Source: Amia ocellicauda
Lineage: Eukaryota; Chordata; Actinopteri; Amiiformes; Amiidae
DNA: 64,000 nucleotides
Assembly (NCBI RefSeq): GCF_036373705.1
Contig: NC_089863.1
Location: forward strand, 986,001-1,050,000
Direction of reading: 5' to 3'
Positions 21,701 through 32,993 of this stretch are shown here, piece by piece. A program made the position numbers and the translations under genes. The notes beneath the pieces were generated by a model that did no database searches, was not told the origin of the DNA, and saw only the letters and a list, made by a program, of their open reading frames with translations. Numbering within the stretch: position 1 is the stretch's first letter; each line of letters opens with the position of its first letter.

Positions 21701-24512
21701 AGATTCAGGATTTCAACAACCTGGTCTACCCGGTGAATGCCTCCAGTGTGGCATCACATGCTCTTCTCCAAGCACTGTGGCCCCTGTGGCGGTGTCTCGG
21801 AGACGGCACAGAGAGAGAGAGAGTGCACTGGCGGAGGCGAGGGCGAAGAAGAGGGGGACCGGGGGCACCGCGTGCCTAAAATACAGAGGGTACCGATGCA
21901 CCGAAGGCACTGAAGGCATGGGGCCACCCTGAGGTGTGCCGAGTAGCGGAACAGCAAGCACCTCGGGGGGGTGAGCACCGTGGGCACCTAACACTGAAAG
22001 CGCCGAAGTACAAACAGCGCAGAGTCACACGGAGCGCGATAACTACCACCAGAGCGCCGCGCTGTCTCAGTGTGGAGGTGGCGGGTGCTATAGGTACTGC
22101 CGCACCCATGGACAGGGCAGCGACTCTGATGTGAAACGCAATCAATCCCAGGAAGCTGAGAGACCGATCTCCCACAGCTGCGGCCACGGACTGTGGCATG
22201 AAAGTAGCTGGCAGAGAAGCCCCTCAAGCGGGCAAGATCTCTCACGGCAGACCGCCGCTCTGATGTAAACAACATGTTTTCAATAAGCTTCCATGGGAAA
22301 CTAAATAACCCCTCCCCTTTGGGCAATGATTTTGATTTGAAAGATAACAATGTAAACCCAGGGAGGGAAGAGGGTCACTTCCTCTTTGACTGGAACTTAT
22401 TGTCTCAACTCCAACTATGAAACTGAGATGCTGTTGGGGGCATCAGTCAACCCTCTTTCTTGTAACAGCTGCCAAGCAGAGTCAGTGATGTCATGATGTC
22501 CTTAAAACTTAAAAAAAGAAAATAACATTCAAAGGAGCAGATTTTACCTTTAAGGCAGATCAAGTGCAGAGTAAACCTGGATGAGAATTGGAGTAAATCA
22601 TTTAAATGAATCTGACATTGTGCACAGGCTGTAACTGAAGGTACTCACAGTGGACGTCCACAGTGAACCCTTGAGATCGGGTCGCTCTATACTCTCTTAC
22701 AGCACAGGAGTAGTTTCCAGAGTCTCTATAGGAAACAGGATTCAAGCGCAGTGTGTTGTTGGGTGTCTGTGTGAGAGAGACGGACCGGCCATTCTTAATC
22801 CAGGTGATCTGTGTCTGTGTGGAAGAGCAGCTCCCTGTGTCACAGGTCAGGGTCACAGCGTCTCCTTCTCTCACTGTCCCATTCGCCCCTGATGGGCTCA
22901 TCTTCACCTGCAGCTCTGATGGGAATTAAAGGGTTCAGGATGACCAGTCAATATGAGATTAAACACCTTTGCTTATTTCTGAGAATCCCCAATAATTAAT
23001 TCATATGATTGTCATTTTACAAACATTTTAATTCTGGGAAGAAAATTAATAAAAATATAAATGTGAACATGAGTCTTTCAATTCTAATCATTCTCAAATG
23101 ATAAGGGGACCCTTGTTGTGTGGCATGATGCCATGGCATTGTAGTGTTCTACAACATTATTATCAACTTAATATACATTTCATTTCCATAGTGTTTGTGT
23201 GTATCAATATAATATATATATTTAGATATTTACATTTTATATATAGATTAGCCTCGTTTTGTGTGCGTGTGTGAAAATAGCTCGTAGCAGGAGACTCGAG
23301 ATCCTGAGGTAAGTTTTTTTTTTTTATGTGATTAATGTTATCCGTACATCTTAATAAAAGAGATTTGTCAGGGTTCAAATATTTTATCATCCAAATTCAC
23401 TTTAATTGAAATTTATAAGTGTACCTTACGCTACACAGGATTGAGCTCACACTGGCCGTGGCTTCTTGCTGAATCTACACTTCAGACACCAGACTCTTGA
23501 TTAATTAAAACAATCCCAGATCTTACCAGAGACAGAGAGAGTCACTCCAGGCACACCAGTCCATTTACCTCCAGGATGATTGGTCTCATATCTGAATCTA
23601 TATGTCCCTCTGTCAGCTGTTCTTATGTCCTTTATCTTCAAAGTGCAGTTCTTCTGTTTATTCCCCAGGTACTCTGCTCTGTGTGGGTATTCAGGGCTGA
23701 TTGAACTCCCTCCACTGTGATACACATATGAGGCGATAAGACAGTCACCATTATTGTGACACCACATCACTGTCTGCACTTCATATTTATAATCATGATC
23801 ATTAGGATAGTCATATGAACAGGGCAGGACCACAGAGGAGCCTCTCACAGCACAGATCTTGTCAGGTTGATACCACACAGCCCAGCTCCCACCGAGGACA
23901 CCTGCAGAAACAGCAGCTCAGTGGTCAGTGTTGACAGTGAAGAGTCCAGCAGAGCTCAGAGTCATGACAGCCTGACAGGACACAGACAAACCCCAGACAC
24001 ACCGTGCATTGTTAGGAGACAAACTCAATGATTTGATATATATTGTGACAGTGTGTGGGGTTGATCCAGCACTGCCGGGGCTCTCAGGGTCTCCTCCTGC
24101 CTCCCAGTACAGGATAGATTTGCTTATTTAGTTGAGATGCTATGATAGTTGTTTGTCTAAGTCAGCGACTGGGTGTTTCAATAAAATAGTTTTTCTCTGC
24201 GGAAATTATTTGTCTTGAACATTTTGATGTTAATCATTGTCCACCAATTGCAATTTACACTCTTAATATTTATCCATTCAGTCTTCACAATGTTGTCACT
24301 ATATTACTTTAGTTTGCACTGTTGATCGGTTGTGATATATACAGACACATTTAACACAGAAGATATCTGTGATGTGATGAGATGTGAGAAACAGTTCAAA
24401 CAGACGGTGTGCTCTCTAGTGCGCTGTGCGACACAGTGAGACAGAAGGCAGTGGTACCAGGCAGGAGGAGCAGAGTGGCCCCCAGTGAGCGCAGTGTCTC
24501 TTCCACACCCAT
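18533..24512 (-). CDS. Siglec (CD22-like) receptor A, ITIM-bearing, complete
   Basis: Eight coding exons: 24512-24458 signal, 23901-23527 V, 22915-22649, 20469-20212 and 19994-19725 C2, 19450-19363 transmembrane, 19117-19060, and 18793-18533. Splice sites and phases agree and give 543 residues with no internal stop. The V domain lacks the usual F-strand cysteine and has GTYRFRYE with the sialic-acid-contacting arginine. NCTLKI and ICAVRG supply the Siglec-specific cysteines, and C2-1 has the paired CDTGSC. The C2 domains carry DSGNYSC or DSGQYYC. The membrane helix begins VLAAVLGSALCVCIV. The tail has LNYTTI, a canonical ITIM, and IYSIV. By family knowledge it binds sialylated glycans on leukocytes and recruits SH2 phosphatases. 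Orthology to CD22 itself is not proven. Confidence 0.85.
20630..22420 (-). mobile_element. DIRS-like retrotransposon remnant in a Siglec A intron
   Basis: A GC-rich 1.8-kb block absent from the same intron of Siglec B. On the minus strand, 21627-21400 contains LMDATISPGFIFRLSVEEML and SIQQRDIDQAAG, which resemble DIRS gag. Minus frames at about 21110-20880 contain a segment like YAFPPIPPLPVVLEKIRRE followed by LLVATRWPRR, which resembles the DIRS RT/RNase H junction. The middle of pol and the tyrosine recombinase are missing. Identification is from remembered family motifs, so it is moderate. Confidence 0.5.
23527..23901 (-). CDS. Siglec A V-set exon (sialic-acid-binding domain)
   Basis: A 375-nt phase 1-1 exon. 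It begins VLGGSWAVWYQPDKICAVRG and has the B-strand LPCSYDY, the C-strand VMWCHNNGDC, the E-strand KNCTLKIKD and the F-strand TADRGTYRFRYET. The missing canonical F-strand cysteine plus the arginine there is diagnostic for Siglecs. The extra C-strand cysteine pair (WCHNNGDC) is unusual and may form a local disulphide. Confidence 0.85.
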
Positions 24513-26451
24513 CGCTGCAGCGTCAGTCCTGTCCTTCTCTCTCGCACTGCAGACACAGGACACAAGAGCTGTAGACACAGTGCAAACGCTCCTGAAATCC
24601 TTCCCCAACCCCAACTGTGTTTATTACAAATCATATTTTTATCCCAAGTCTATGTATTTCAGTAAATAAAATGATCCCTCACCCTTTTCAACTACAGTAT
24701 ATAATTTAGTGAAAGGCTGTTAAATGCGTACACGTAATTCAGTAATTTTGTTGACCTTTTGTCAAGTTATCAAATCTATGTTTAAACCCACTAATAAATC
24801 CTGAATAACAAAAATAAAAACAAAACAGTTCTATATACGATTTATCGCTTCTTGAACTACTATTGCATTTATGACTAATCAACATTTAATTAAATAATTA
24901 GTGAAACATATAGATTATAATTCAAATTTGCAATCAAACCTGTACCATGTGAAGATGAATGTGTCTCTGATCACATCATTCAAATGTGAGGAAACACTCA
25001 TATCTCCACACAAACATGTCTGTCTACTTTTGTAGCAAATACACCCTCTTGATACCACCAGCGCTGCCGCCCCTCTGATGCCACAGCTTGAAGTTACATG
25101 GCGGTTTTGGGGTTTTCTTTAAATACATATACTGATAGATGACTTTTCATTAATTAAGAAGAAACGTACAATGTTATACACAGCAATATTATTTTATACT
25201 TCCACTCATTGATAACACCTGTGAAATCACTGTGACTGTGATCACTGTATTAATAGTCACATGGTGCTACGAGTCCAGTCTGTACTGCAGGAAGACAGAC
25301 AAGAGAAACAGGCTGAGGACTCGACTGTCGTGTTGAACTACAGGCAGTGTTTCATCGCTCTCAGTAGCCCAAAATGAAAAACACAACTTTCTAATTATAA
25401 ATATTGGCTGTATTCAATGTGTCCACTAGCCCAGGTATTACTGCTGCTTCTGTCAATGCTATGAGCTGTTACTGTCAATGGAGCAAGAACCGAACCCACT
25501 TGGTGAATATGAATATGCTCTGGAAGATTGATATTAACAGTAGAATACAATTTAAAACCCACAGAAGAAAACACCCAACACCATTCTAGTGGACCATTCT
25601 GTAACAGAGAGAATAAGACTGCAGGACATTCAGAAATGTGTATTACAGCAAAACTGTGTAATTCATCTAAATACTAATATCTAGAACTTTCTCATATGCA
25701 GCACTACCCCAGGACACATATACAGCACGTCTCATTATTTGTAGAAACATGTTGATAATAACTACACACTCCTATTAAAAACATTTTCTATATAATAGAA
25801 GTCTGTGCTCATATAACACAATTGGCCCCTTCTTGTATATTTAAAATACAGAGGATGTACACACCCCAAGAACAAGCAGGAACTAAAGACACTGCAGTGC
25901 AGGCCTGGCAGAGCATCACCAGGGAAGAAACCCAGCATCTGGTGACATCTATGGGTTCAGACTTCAGGCAGTCATTGACTGCAAAGGATGTGCAACCAAG
26001 TATTGAAACTCACAATTTAATTCATGATTATGTTAGTTTGTCCAAATACTTTTGAGCCCCTAAAACTGGGGGAACCACATATAAAAATGGGTGTAATTCC
26101 TACACCGTTCACCAAATTTGGATGTAACTACCCTCAAATGAAATGAAAGTCAAGTCATATTAAATGAAAGTCTACACTTATTGTTTCCTTTCAAATCCAT
26201 TGTGGTGGAGTACAGAGCCAAAATGAGGACAACTGTGTCACTGTCCAAATATTTAAGGACCTCACTGTATGAACTGAAGGAAGCCGCCCACAAGCACAAG
26301 CAGTGCAATCTGAGGGAGATGGAAATATCCTGCTCTATCCTTGCTCTTGCTATTGTACTGATTTGTATTTTAATTACTGCAGATCTGAGGCTGTGCTGAG
26401 ATCAATGCACAGCTCTGTGCTGCTGTATGGTGTCAGTGCTGTATTACTCAC

Positions 26452-26586
26452 AGTGGCTCCGGGTCCCTTGGGTTGCTCAGTGTCCAGTGTAGAGAGCTCC
26501 TCACACACAGGCTGTGCTCTGCGCTCTGACTGAGTGCAGTGACACTGCTTACATTTTCCCACCACAAAAAACGTATCTTTATATAG
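26452..26586 (-). promoter_or_regulatory. TATA promoter and 5' untranslated exon of Siglec A
   Basis: On the minus strand, CTATATAAAG (26586-26577) is a strong TATA box. The first exon would start about 30 bp on and end at 26452 with donor CCACT followed by GTGAGT. The same box, spacing and donor recur upstream of Siglec B (49910-49776), which supports a shared promoter architecture. Confidence 0.55.
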
Positions 26587-26794
26587 CATTTAATGTAATT
26601 TGCCATCTTTAAAAGGCAGAGCACAGAACAGGAAATTGCAGTTCACACATATCTGAGCACTGAGAGTGTTATTTTTATGCTAAAGTACATACCGTCTAAA
26701 ATGCAACAGAATAAGAAATTGCAGTGAAAATATGTTTTACAGACGCATAGAAGAGCACAAAGGACATTAATCAAATGCATCGACCAGCTTCGCA

Positions 26795-27330
26795 CCAAAC
26801 TGTCATTTCTACACGGGGACAATTGCTCCCCAAAATATTGAACCTCATGTCAGATCAACGTTGTTTCAGACAAGTGTAAGGAATGCAGAGTTAGACAGAC
26901 GTGCTTTTGTGAAGCCTCGACTCCACTCTGAACACTAGCTAACATTGGTACATGAATTATAGAGATGTACATTTAATTTAATAATCAAACACTTGATCAA
27001 GATCAACAATAGTTAATTTGGTAAAGTAAAAACACATTGCTAATGTGTTGTGCTCTTTGAGTTGCACACCTGGATATGTGGTGCCAGAATATTATAATAT
27101 AAAGTGGCCTTACCTGAAACTTACCAAAAGTCGGATAGGAACGAAAACTGCAGTGTGGATGGTTCCCATTAAACAGTTAGAAGATGCTGTTGGTCTTCTC
27201 TCATTTGATTGGGTGCTGGTGTCTTATTAATCCAAGGATCATCTTCAATAATGTGGCTGTTTGCCTTGTTCACGCTGCCCAACCTGCTGTGTAAAGTAAA
27301 GTAAATTTTAGCATTCTAAAATGCTTCTCC
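26795..27330. other. AT-rich stretch with no recognised gene
   Basis: Homology to the Siglec B upstream region stops at about 26795 (B side about 50138). No motif recognised up to the BEL/Pao fragment. Confidence 0.4.
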
Positions 27331-27336
27331 TCTTAA

Positions 27337-28455
27337 ATGCCCAGGCGTTTGCACTACATGATGCCGGAGAAACAACAAAAGATTGAAGATAGATCGAAGC
27401 TGTCTAAGGCATATGAGACAAGGTCATTGGCCTCCATATCGTCAAAGGGGTCCAAAGATTCATCAGCAATTGCTGCAGTCAAAGCTCGTGCCAAGCTAGA
27501 GGCTGCCCGCACCCGAGCTGACTTCTTTAGTCCACGAGCTGAGACCTGAGACACCTGTCAGACTTCATCGTACTACCCTGTACAACAATACAAGAGCTTC
27601 GCACATGAAAAGTGAAGACGGCATTATGGCACAGCAGCCTGTGAAGCAAACGCCATGCCAGACGACAGGGCTGAGATACCAACCCCATATTTTGCACATT
27701 TTCACACCCACCTGAAGTCCATAGCCCATCACATTCTTGCTCTGGATCCTGAAGCCCAGATTCTACTCTTGCTGGGTCGTGACATCATCCAAGTCCATAA
27801 AGTGCGAGAGCAACGCAATGGTGTTCATGACACCCTCAACGCTCAGCGGCTTGACCTAGGATGGGTCTTAGCAGGAGATGTCTGCTTAGGCACAGCTCAC
27901 AAGCCTGCAATCGTCAGCTCTTACTGCACCAATATACTTGACATCAGACGTCCTTCCCTCCTCAGTCCATGTCCTAACCAGGTCCATGCCAAAAAGAACC
28001 TAACCTTGGCAAGCACCATCTTCGAGAGATCCAAGGACGATGAGAAAGTCAGACTCTCCATCGAAGACGGGCTTCCTTGGAGTTCATGGATAAAGAGAGG
28101 TTCATGGACGACACCAACAGTTGGGTGGCACTGCTTCCTTTCAGAACGCCATGCCAGAGACTCCCTAGCAATCATCAACGCCAGGCCTCTCACTCCCATC
28201 TCCACGGACCTAGATTCACCTTCTTGTCTGACACCTTTTGGGTCAGATGGAGGCGGGAATACCTCACAACACTACAAGGCTGCAGCAATCGCAAGACAAA
28301 CATCAGAACATCAACAGTGGAGAGCTGGTTCTTGAAGTTGCTCGAATCAGCCGCAACGAATGGCCCATGCCTCTTGTCTCCAAGACATTTCCCAGTAGTG
28401 ATCGAAAGGTCAGGAAGATCAGGAAGATTGAGCTCAGGATCACCAAACATTGAAG
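27337..28455 (+). mobile_element. BEL/Pao LTR-retrotransposon fragment
   Basis: 27337-27549 encodes a gag-like N-terminal helix with SKAYETRSLASISSKGS. 27655-28120 encodes a segment with LLLGRDIIQVHKVREQ and LDLGWVLAGDVCLG, typical of the BEL/Pao protease-to-RT region. Beyond about 28100 it jumps to the integrase C-terminus (INARPLTPISTDLDSP, then FWVRWRREYLTTLQ and RNEWPM in other frames). A large internal deletion and several frameshifts make it dead. No LTRs seen. Confidence 0.75.
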
Positions 28456-28600
28456 TTTTCACAGTTTAATGTCTCAATGTACTCTGAAATTAAAGCATAG
28501 AACAAATAAACAATTGGAGATAAAAAATAAATCTTAAATATTCTGGAACCAGACAGTCTACTGATCAAAACAAGACCATCCATGTTTTGGTAGAAGAAAC
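28456..28600 (+). mobile_element. Fragment of the 841-bp Tc1-like element, copy 3
   Basis: Matches internal parts of the elements at 13787-14627 and 50291-51131 (TTTAATGTCTCAATGTACTC, then AACCAGACAGTCTACTGATC) with an internal deletion near 28540. It is cut on the left by the BEL/Pao fragment and on the right by the chromovirus LTR. Confidence 0.8.
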
Positions 28601-29081
28601 TGTGACATCCTCTAGGACCAAAGGAAAGGATCCAAGTGCAGGCTTTTAGAGTTGAAGCAGATAATCCAAAAAGGGCAAAACGAGAGAGCATAAACAGGGA
28701 CAGTCCAGGTCAAACAATCAAGCAAACAGGCTAGTAGGGAGATCCGAAAGGGGTAAACGAGAGAAGGAAACAAGAGGTCAAAAATACACAGGAAGGCAAT
28801 CAAGAAACAAGGCTTAGAAATGATCCAGGAGAGAATGCAAGACTTCGCGATTAATCTAGGAAACAGAGGGGTTTAAGTACTGTGAAGGAGAGAGGGATTG
28901 AACAAGGTGAATGAAGGATTGACCAATGATAGGAGAGGAGGACAGAACAGGTACACCTGGTAGGGAAGAATGTGGAAAGACTGGTTTGACTGGATAAAGG
29001 AAAGGAGAAGCACTAAACTAGTATTCGGGAGAGGGAGACCTCTGGTGGTGAACTAAGGTAGAAACAGGGGAGACCGTGACA
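28601..29081 (-). repeat. Chromovirus (Ty3/Gypsy) LTR, minus orientation
   Basis: Bounded by TGTGACATCC and ACCGTGACA on the plus strand, and closely related in reverse complement to the solo LTR at 54785-55235. Directly beyond it (29082-29098) lies a C-run that reads as a purine-rich polypurine tract on the minus strand, as expected next to a 3' LTR. Confidence 0.8.
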
Positions 29082-30510
29082 GTACCCCCCTCCCCAGAAT
29101 CGGCCTCGGCCGGACTAGGGTGGCGAAGACAATGGCGAGGACGGCCACGAGGCCGAGGAGCAGGAGCAGTGGGATGAGCCCTGTGAAAGTCCGCAATGAG
29201 AGACGGATCCAGGATATCTAAGGCAAAAACCCAAGAGCGTTCTTCAGGACCATACCCCTCCCAGTCGACCAAGAACTGCAGGGGTCCTCTGTGGCGACGA
29301 GACCGTAACAGGGTCCTGAATGCATATGCCGGACCGTCGTCGAGATCCAAGGGAGGAGGAGGCGGCGGAATAGAAGAAGAAGAGACCTGAGGAGAATCAG
29401 AAGGAGAGGAGGGATCGGGGCAAACAGGTTTTAACAGAGAAACATGAAATGTTGATGCTATTTTGTAGTGAGGAGGTAACTGGAGACGATAGGTGACTGG
29501 ATTAATTTATCGGAGGATAGGAAAGGGACCGATGAAGCGAGGACTCAATTTCTTGGATGGGAGTTTAAGTTTAATATCTCTAGTTGATAACCAAACCAAC
29601 TGTCCTGGATGATATTGCGGAGCAGGTTGTCGATGACGGTCTGCCAAGGTCTTTTGACGGCGGATAGCTCTATGGAGACGGACATGTGTTGCATTCCAGA
29701 CATCTGCACTGTGATGGAACCAATCATCGACTGCTGGGATTTCGGTGGATTCCTCATTCCAAGGAAACGGAGGCGGTTGGTATCCTAAGACACACTGAAA
29801 GGGGGTGAGGCCTGTAGAAGTACTGTTTAGGGAATTGTGGGCATACTCTGCCCATGGCAAAAAACAACTCCAATCATCTTGGGAAGTATTGCAGTAGGAT
29901 CAAAGAAAGTGTATGATCTCCTGGTTTAGACGTTCTGTTTATCCATTAGATTGTGGATGATAACCGGAGGTGAGACTGACCTTAATATTTAGAGCCTTGA
30001 AGAATGCAGACCAGATGCGGGATGTGAATTGGGGACCTCGGTCAGACACAATGTCTTCGGGAATCCCATAAATGCGAAACACATGATGGAACAGGATCTC
30101 TGCAGTTTCAAGAGCAGTGGGAAGCTTCTGTAAGGGTACAAGCCGACATGAATTGGAAGAGGTTCCAAGAGACCAGAGAGGGGATGTCGTGAAGACTTAG
30201 ACTGGGCACAGATGGAGCAAGCGTTGACAAACTGGGTAGCATCTTGTACCAGAGTGGGCCACCAGAATTTCTGTCTTATCAAGGTAATGGTACGATGAAT
30301 CCCTGGATGTCCAGAAGTAGGGTTAGAATGAATCCATTGAAGGAGTGTGTGACGCTTGGATGAAGGTACATAGATCTTATTAGAAGGACATGTGGAAGGG
30401 GCAGGATTAGAGGAAAGTTCCCTTTGAAGTTGATCCAAGAAATTCCGGTAGATACAGGTAGAAGGTAGAATGGGATCATCAGACAGAGGTTCATGATTGT
30501 GTGGTTTGTC
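29082..30510 (-). mobile_element. Chromovirus pol remnant: integrase plus chromodomain
   Basis: On the minus strand, 30438-30150 holds the H2C2 integrase zinc finger (HPGIHRT and CSIC spaced as usual). A deletion removes the first catalytic aspartate region. [10 protein letters not shown] (about 30040) keeps the second. In-frame stops occur near 29900-29950. 29860-29507 is the integrase C-terminus ([31 protein letters not shown]) and 29350-29200 is the chromodomain ([17 protein letters not shown]). No RT, gag or 5' LTR is present. Inactive. Confidence 0.85.
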
Positions 30511-30559
30511 TGAAACTCTGTGAGAGTTACTGAATGTGAAATATGCTCCACTGACTGAT

Positions 30560-32250
30560 CTCCCTCCCCACTCGTTGTATTAATGTGTTTCTTTTAAGGG
30601 GAAGTTAGAGCATGTAATTAAAAATGGATTTCCTCATGTGCTGGCCATCCATTGGCTGACTGCTGCAGGCCAGTCCAGCAGTGCAATGACTTGTCCCATC
30701 TTATTTTACAGGACATCCTGAAGAGCAGATCAGAACACATTGGTAGCGGGTGCTACTGATTGGTCCTGATGACTTCCTGAAGCACTAAACACATACAGGT
30801 GTAGATCATTTTGCAGAATTTAAAAGAGCACGGAAGGTACTCTCTATTGAACCTGAGCACGATTGCCGTGTGTTAGTGAGAGCGGCCCAGTGTGATATTT
30901 TAATTGTTGAATGTTGATTTTTAACTTTGATTTTGTACTTGTAGGGCAAGCAGTAGAGGACTGAATGAGGACTCACCTGAGGTGACCCTGTTCAAAGGTA
31001 TGTGTGGGGCAAACTGCATACATTTACATTTTATATATATGTGTGTGTGTGTTTTAGATTAATTGTCACCAGCAGTGTGCCTGAGGTATTGTGACTTTGT
31101 TTTACTTGTTTTTTAAAGTGATAACCAGATTGATAGTGGAGACACTTTTTAACTCTTGTTGTTGTTTCCTTCGTATAGGAAGAATAGCACCTCCACTGTT
31201 TTTCTGATCTCATAGTTTTACTATTGTTTTGACTGGTTTTATATTTGCATACTTTTGATAGTTTTTATTACAAATGTCTCTAATTATATTTGTCTGGAGG
31301 CAGTTGAACTCCAGTCACTGTGATGAGGATAGGGTCTCAGTGTTTTCTTGTTGTTGTTTGTGGTTTGAGCATGATTAGTATAAGTAGAAAGGTTTTACTT
31401 TCAATGCACATTTGATGGTTGTGGTAATCTGTTTGTCTTTCTAACATAACAGAATGTGTGAGGTTGGATTAACACTGACTCCAGATCCCATGGGCATTGG
31501 TAACACCTTAAAGGGGACAATGGCATCTGATATTAGATGGCAGGAAATACTGGGGTCCGGGATCAAGGGTCAGAGGTATAAATGGGGTGCCCCGGTTCCT
31601 GCGAGGCAGTTAAGTGTAGAGTAGGTTCAGGTTACTGAGTGACTGATAGAGCACAATGGTATAGTATATCACACTTATAACACAATAAGAGCAACATGTA
31701 TCACAATTCAGAGAGAGATCAGTTAAATTCATGTATGAATGGTACTTATAGGCTTACCTTATAGGGGGAGCTATAACATAACAAGTCGTATTCATATAGT
31801 ACATGTAATTAAATAGCATTATAATAGCATTATTAATCAATGGCATGGCACATTATGATAATAGATTGATGTCGGCATGTAAATGTCATGTTTTAATACC
31901 TGTTATAATGTATTTTATTAAATATAGCAACAAATATAATATTTTTAAAATTTATAATATAACAATGAATATAATGAATAAGATGTGAATAGATTGTTCA
32001 TAGTTGTTAATAATCCCTGTGCTCAGACTCTGCTCTGCTCACTGGCTGCCCCACAGAGCTGTGCTCAGCTATAGCCTATGAAATGGATTGCAGTTTGGCT
32101 GGATTAGCTGACTTCTCACAATGAAGGAGGGGTTCTCACTTCTCTTTTCAGAAGTCTGTATTTCCCAGGCAATAAAGTGTAAAATATTGTCTGCAAAATG
32201 AACCCCAAAACAACCTGCACCCAGCCGAGAGTCAACGCAGGCCCCAGTCA
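30560..32250. other. Unassigned stretch; possible TATA at about 31570
   Basis: Mostly AT-rich and non-coding. GGTATAAATGGGG near 31574 could be a promoter of an LTR or a small transcript, but no linked frame was found. From about 32262, GGGGTCCGTTCTTCATAAG resembles termini of some fish DNA transposons. Confidence 0.3.
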
Positions 32251-32589
32251 CCCCTGGGGTCCGTTCTTCATAAGTGGTTTAACAAATCCAGGCTAAATTG
32301 ATTTATCCCGGCTTAAGATAACACGCTAACTGATATCCGGGATATTCAATTCTTCAAACCCTTATCTCAGATGTAATTAACTCTTTAGCTTAAACCAGAC
32401 TTAGCTCATCGAGGATAAATGCGCGTTCCACGTTATGGAAGGGCTCTTGAAAAATAGATATTAGTCAGTGAGTCAAACTGGTCTAAAAGGCAGTAATATA
32501 AGAACTAGACTTAATCTGTATCTGTGAAAATGCTCAGTTACATTCCAAAATACACACTTGCTTGCAACATACCATGGCAGATGAAGAGT

Positions 32590-32890
32590 AGTCCTCTTCA
32601 CCGCTGGGATCGGGTATGTCATCGTCCTCTTCACCGCTGGGATCGGGTATGTCCTCGTCCTCTTCACCGCTGGGATCGGGTATGTCATCGTCCTCTTCAC
32701 CGCTGGGATCGGGTATGTCATCGTCCTCTTCACCGCTGGGATCGGGTATGTCATCGTCCTCTTCACCGCTGGGATCGGGTATGTCATCGTCCTCTTCACC
32801 GCTGGGATCGGGTATGTCATCGTCCTCTTCACCGCTGGGATCGGGTATGTCATCGTCCTCTTCACCGCTGGGATCGGGTATGTCATAGTT
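32590..32890. repeat. 33-bp minisatellite, about nine units, possibly coding on the minus strand
   Basis: Nine nearly identical 33-bp units. On the minus strand they read the 11-residue unit IPDPSGEEDDD, flanked by VSNYD before and by EEDYSSSAM after, with a good donor (ATG then GTATGT) at about 32572. Because 33 is a multiple of three, all frames stay open, so coding is not proven. The acidic frame is the most protein-like. Confidence 0.6.
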
Positions 32891-32993
32891 GGAGACATCA
32901 ACTCGATGAACCTGTTCCTTTAAAATTATTTATGATGAACTAATGGACCTATCTTGTTTATCTTGTTAACTAACGTGTTATTTCTTTTTACAG

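Noticed and set aside
24396-24614. The complete 72-residue frame as a protein
   Set aside because: Only the part from 24512 to 24458 is used as the signal-peptide exon; a donor follows and the rest is intron or 5' sequence.
32262-32300. A full ISL2EU/Harbinger transposon carrying the BEN gene
   Set aside because: A terminus-like GGGGTCCGTTCTTCAT occurs here and weakly near 11678 and 13566, but no matching inverted end or transposase was found.
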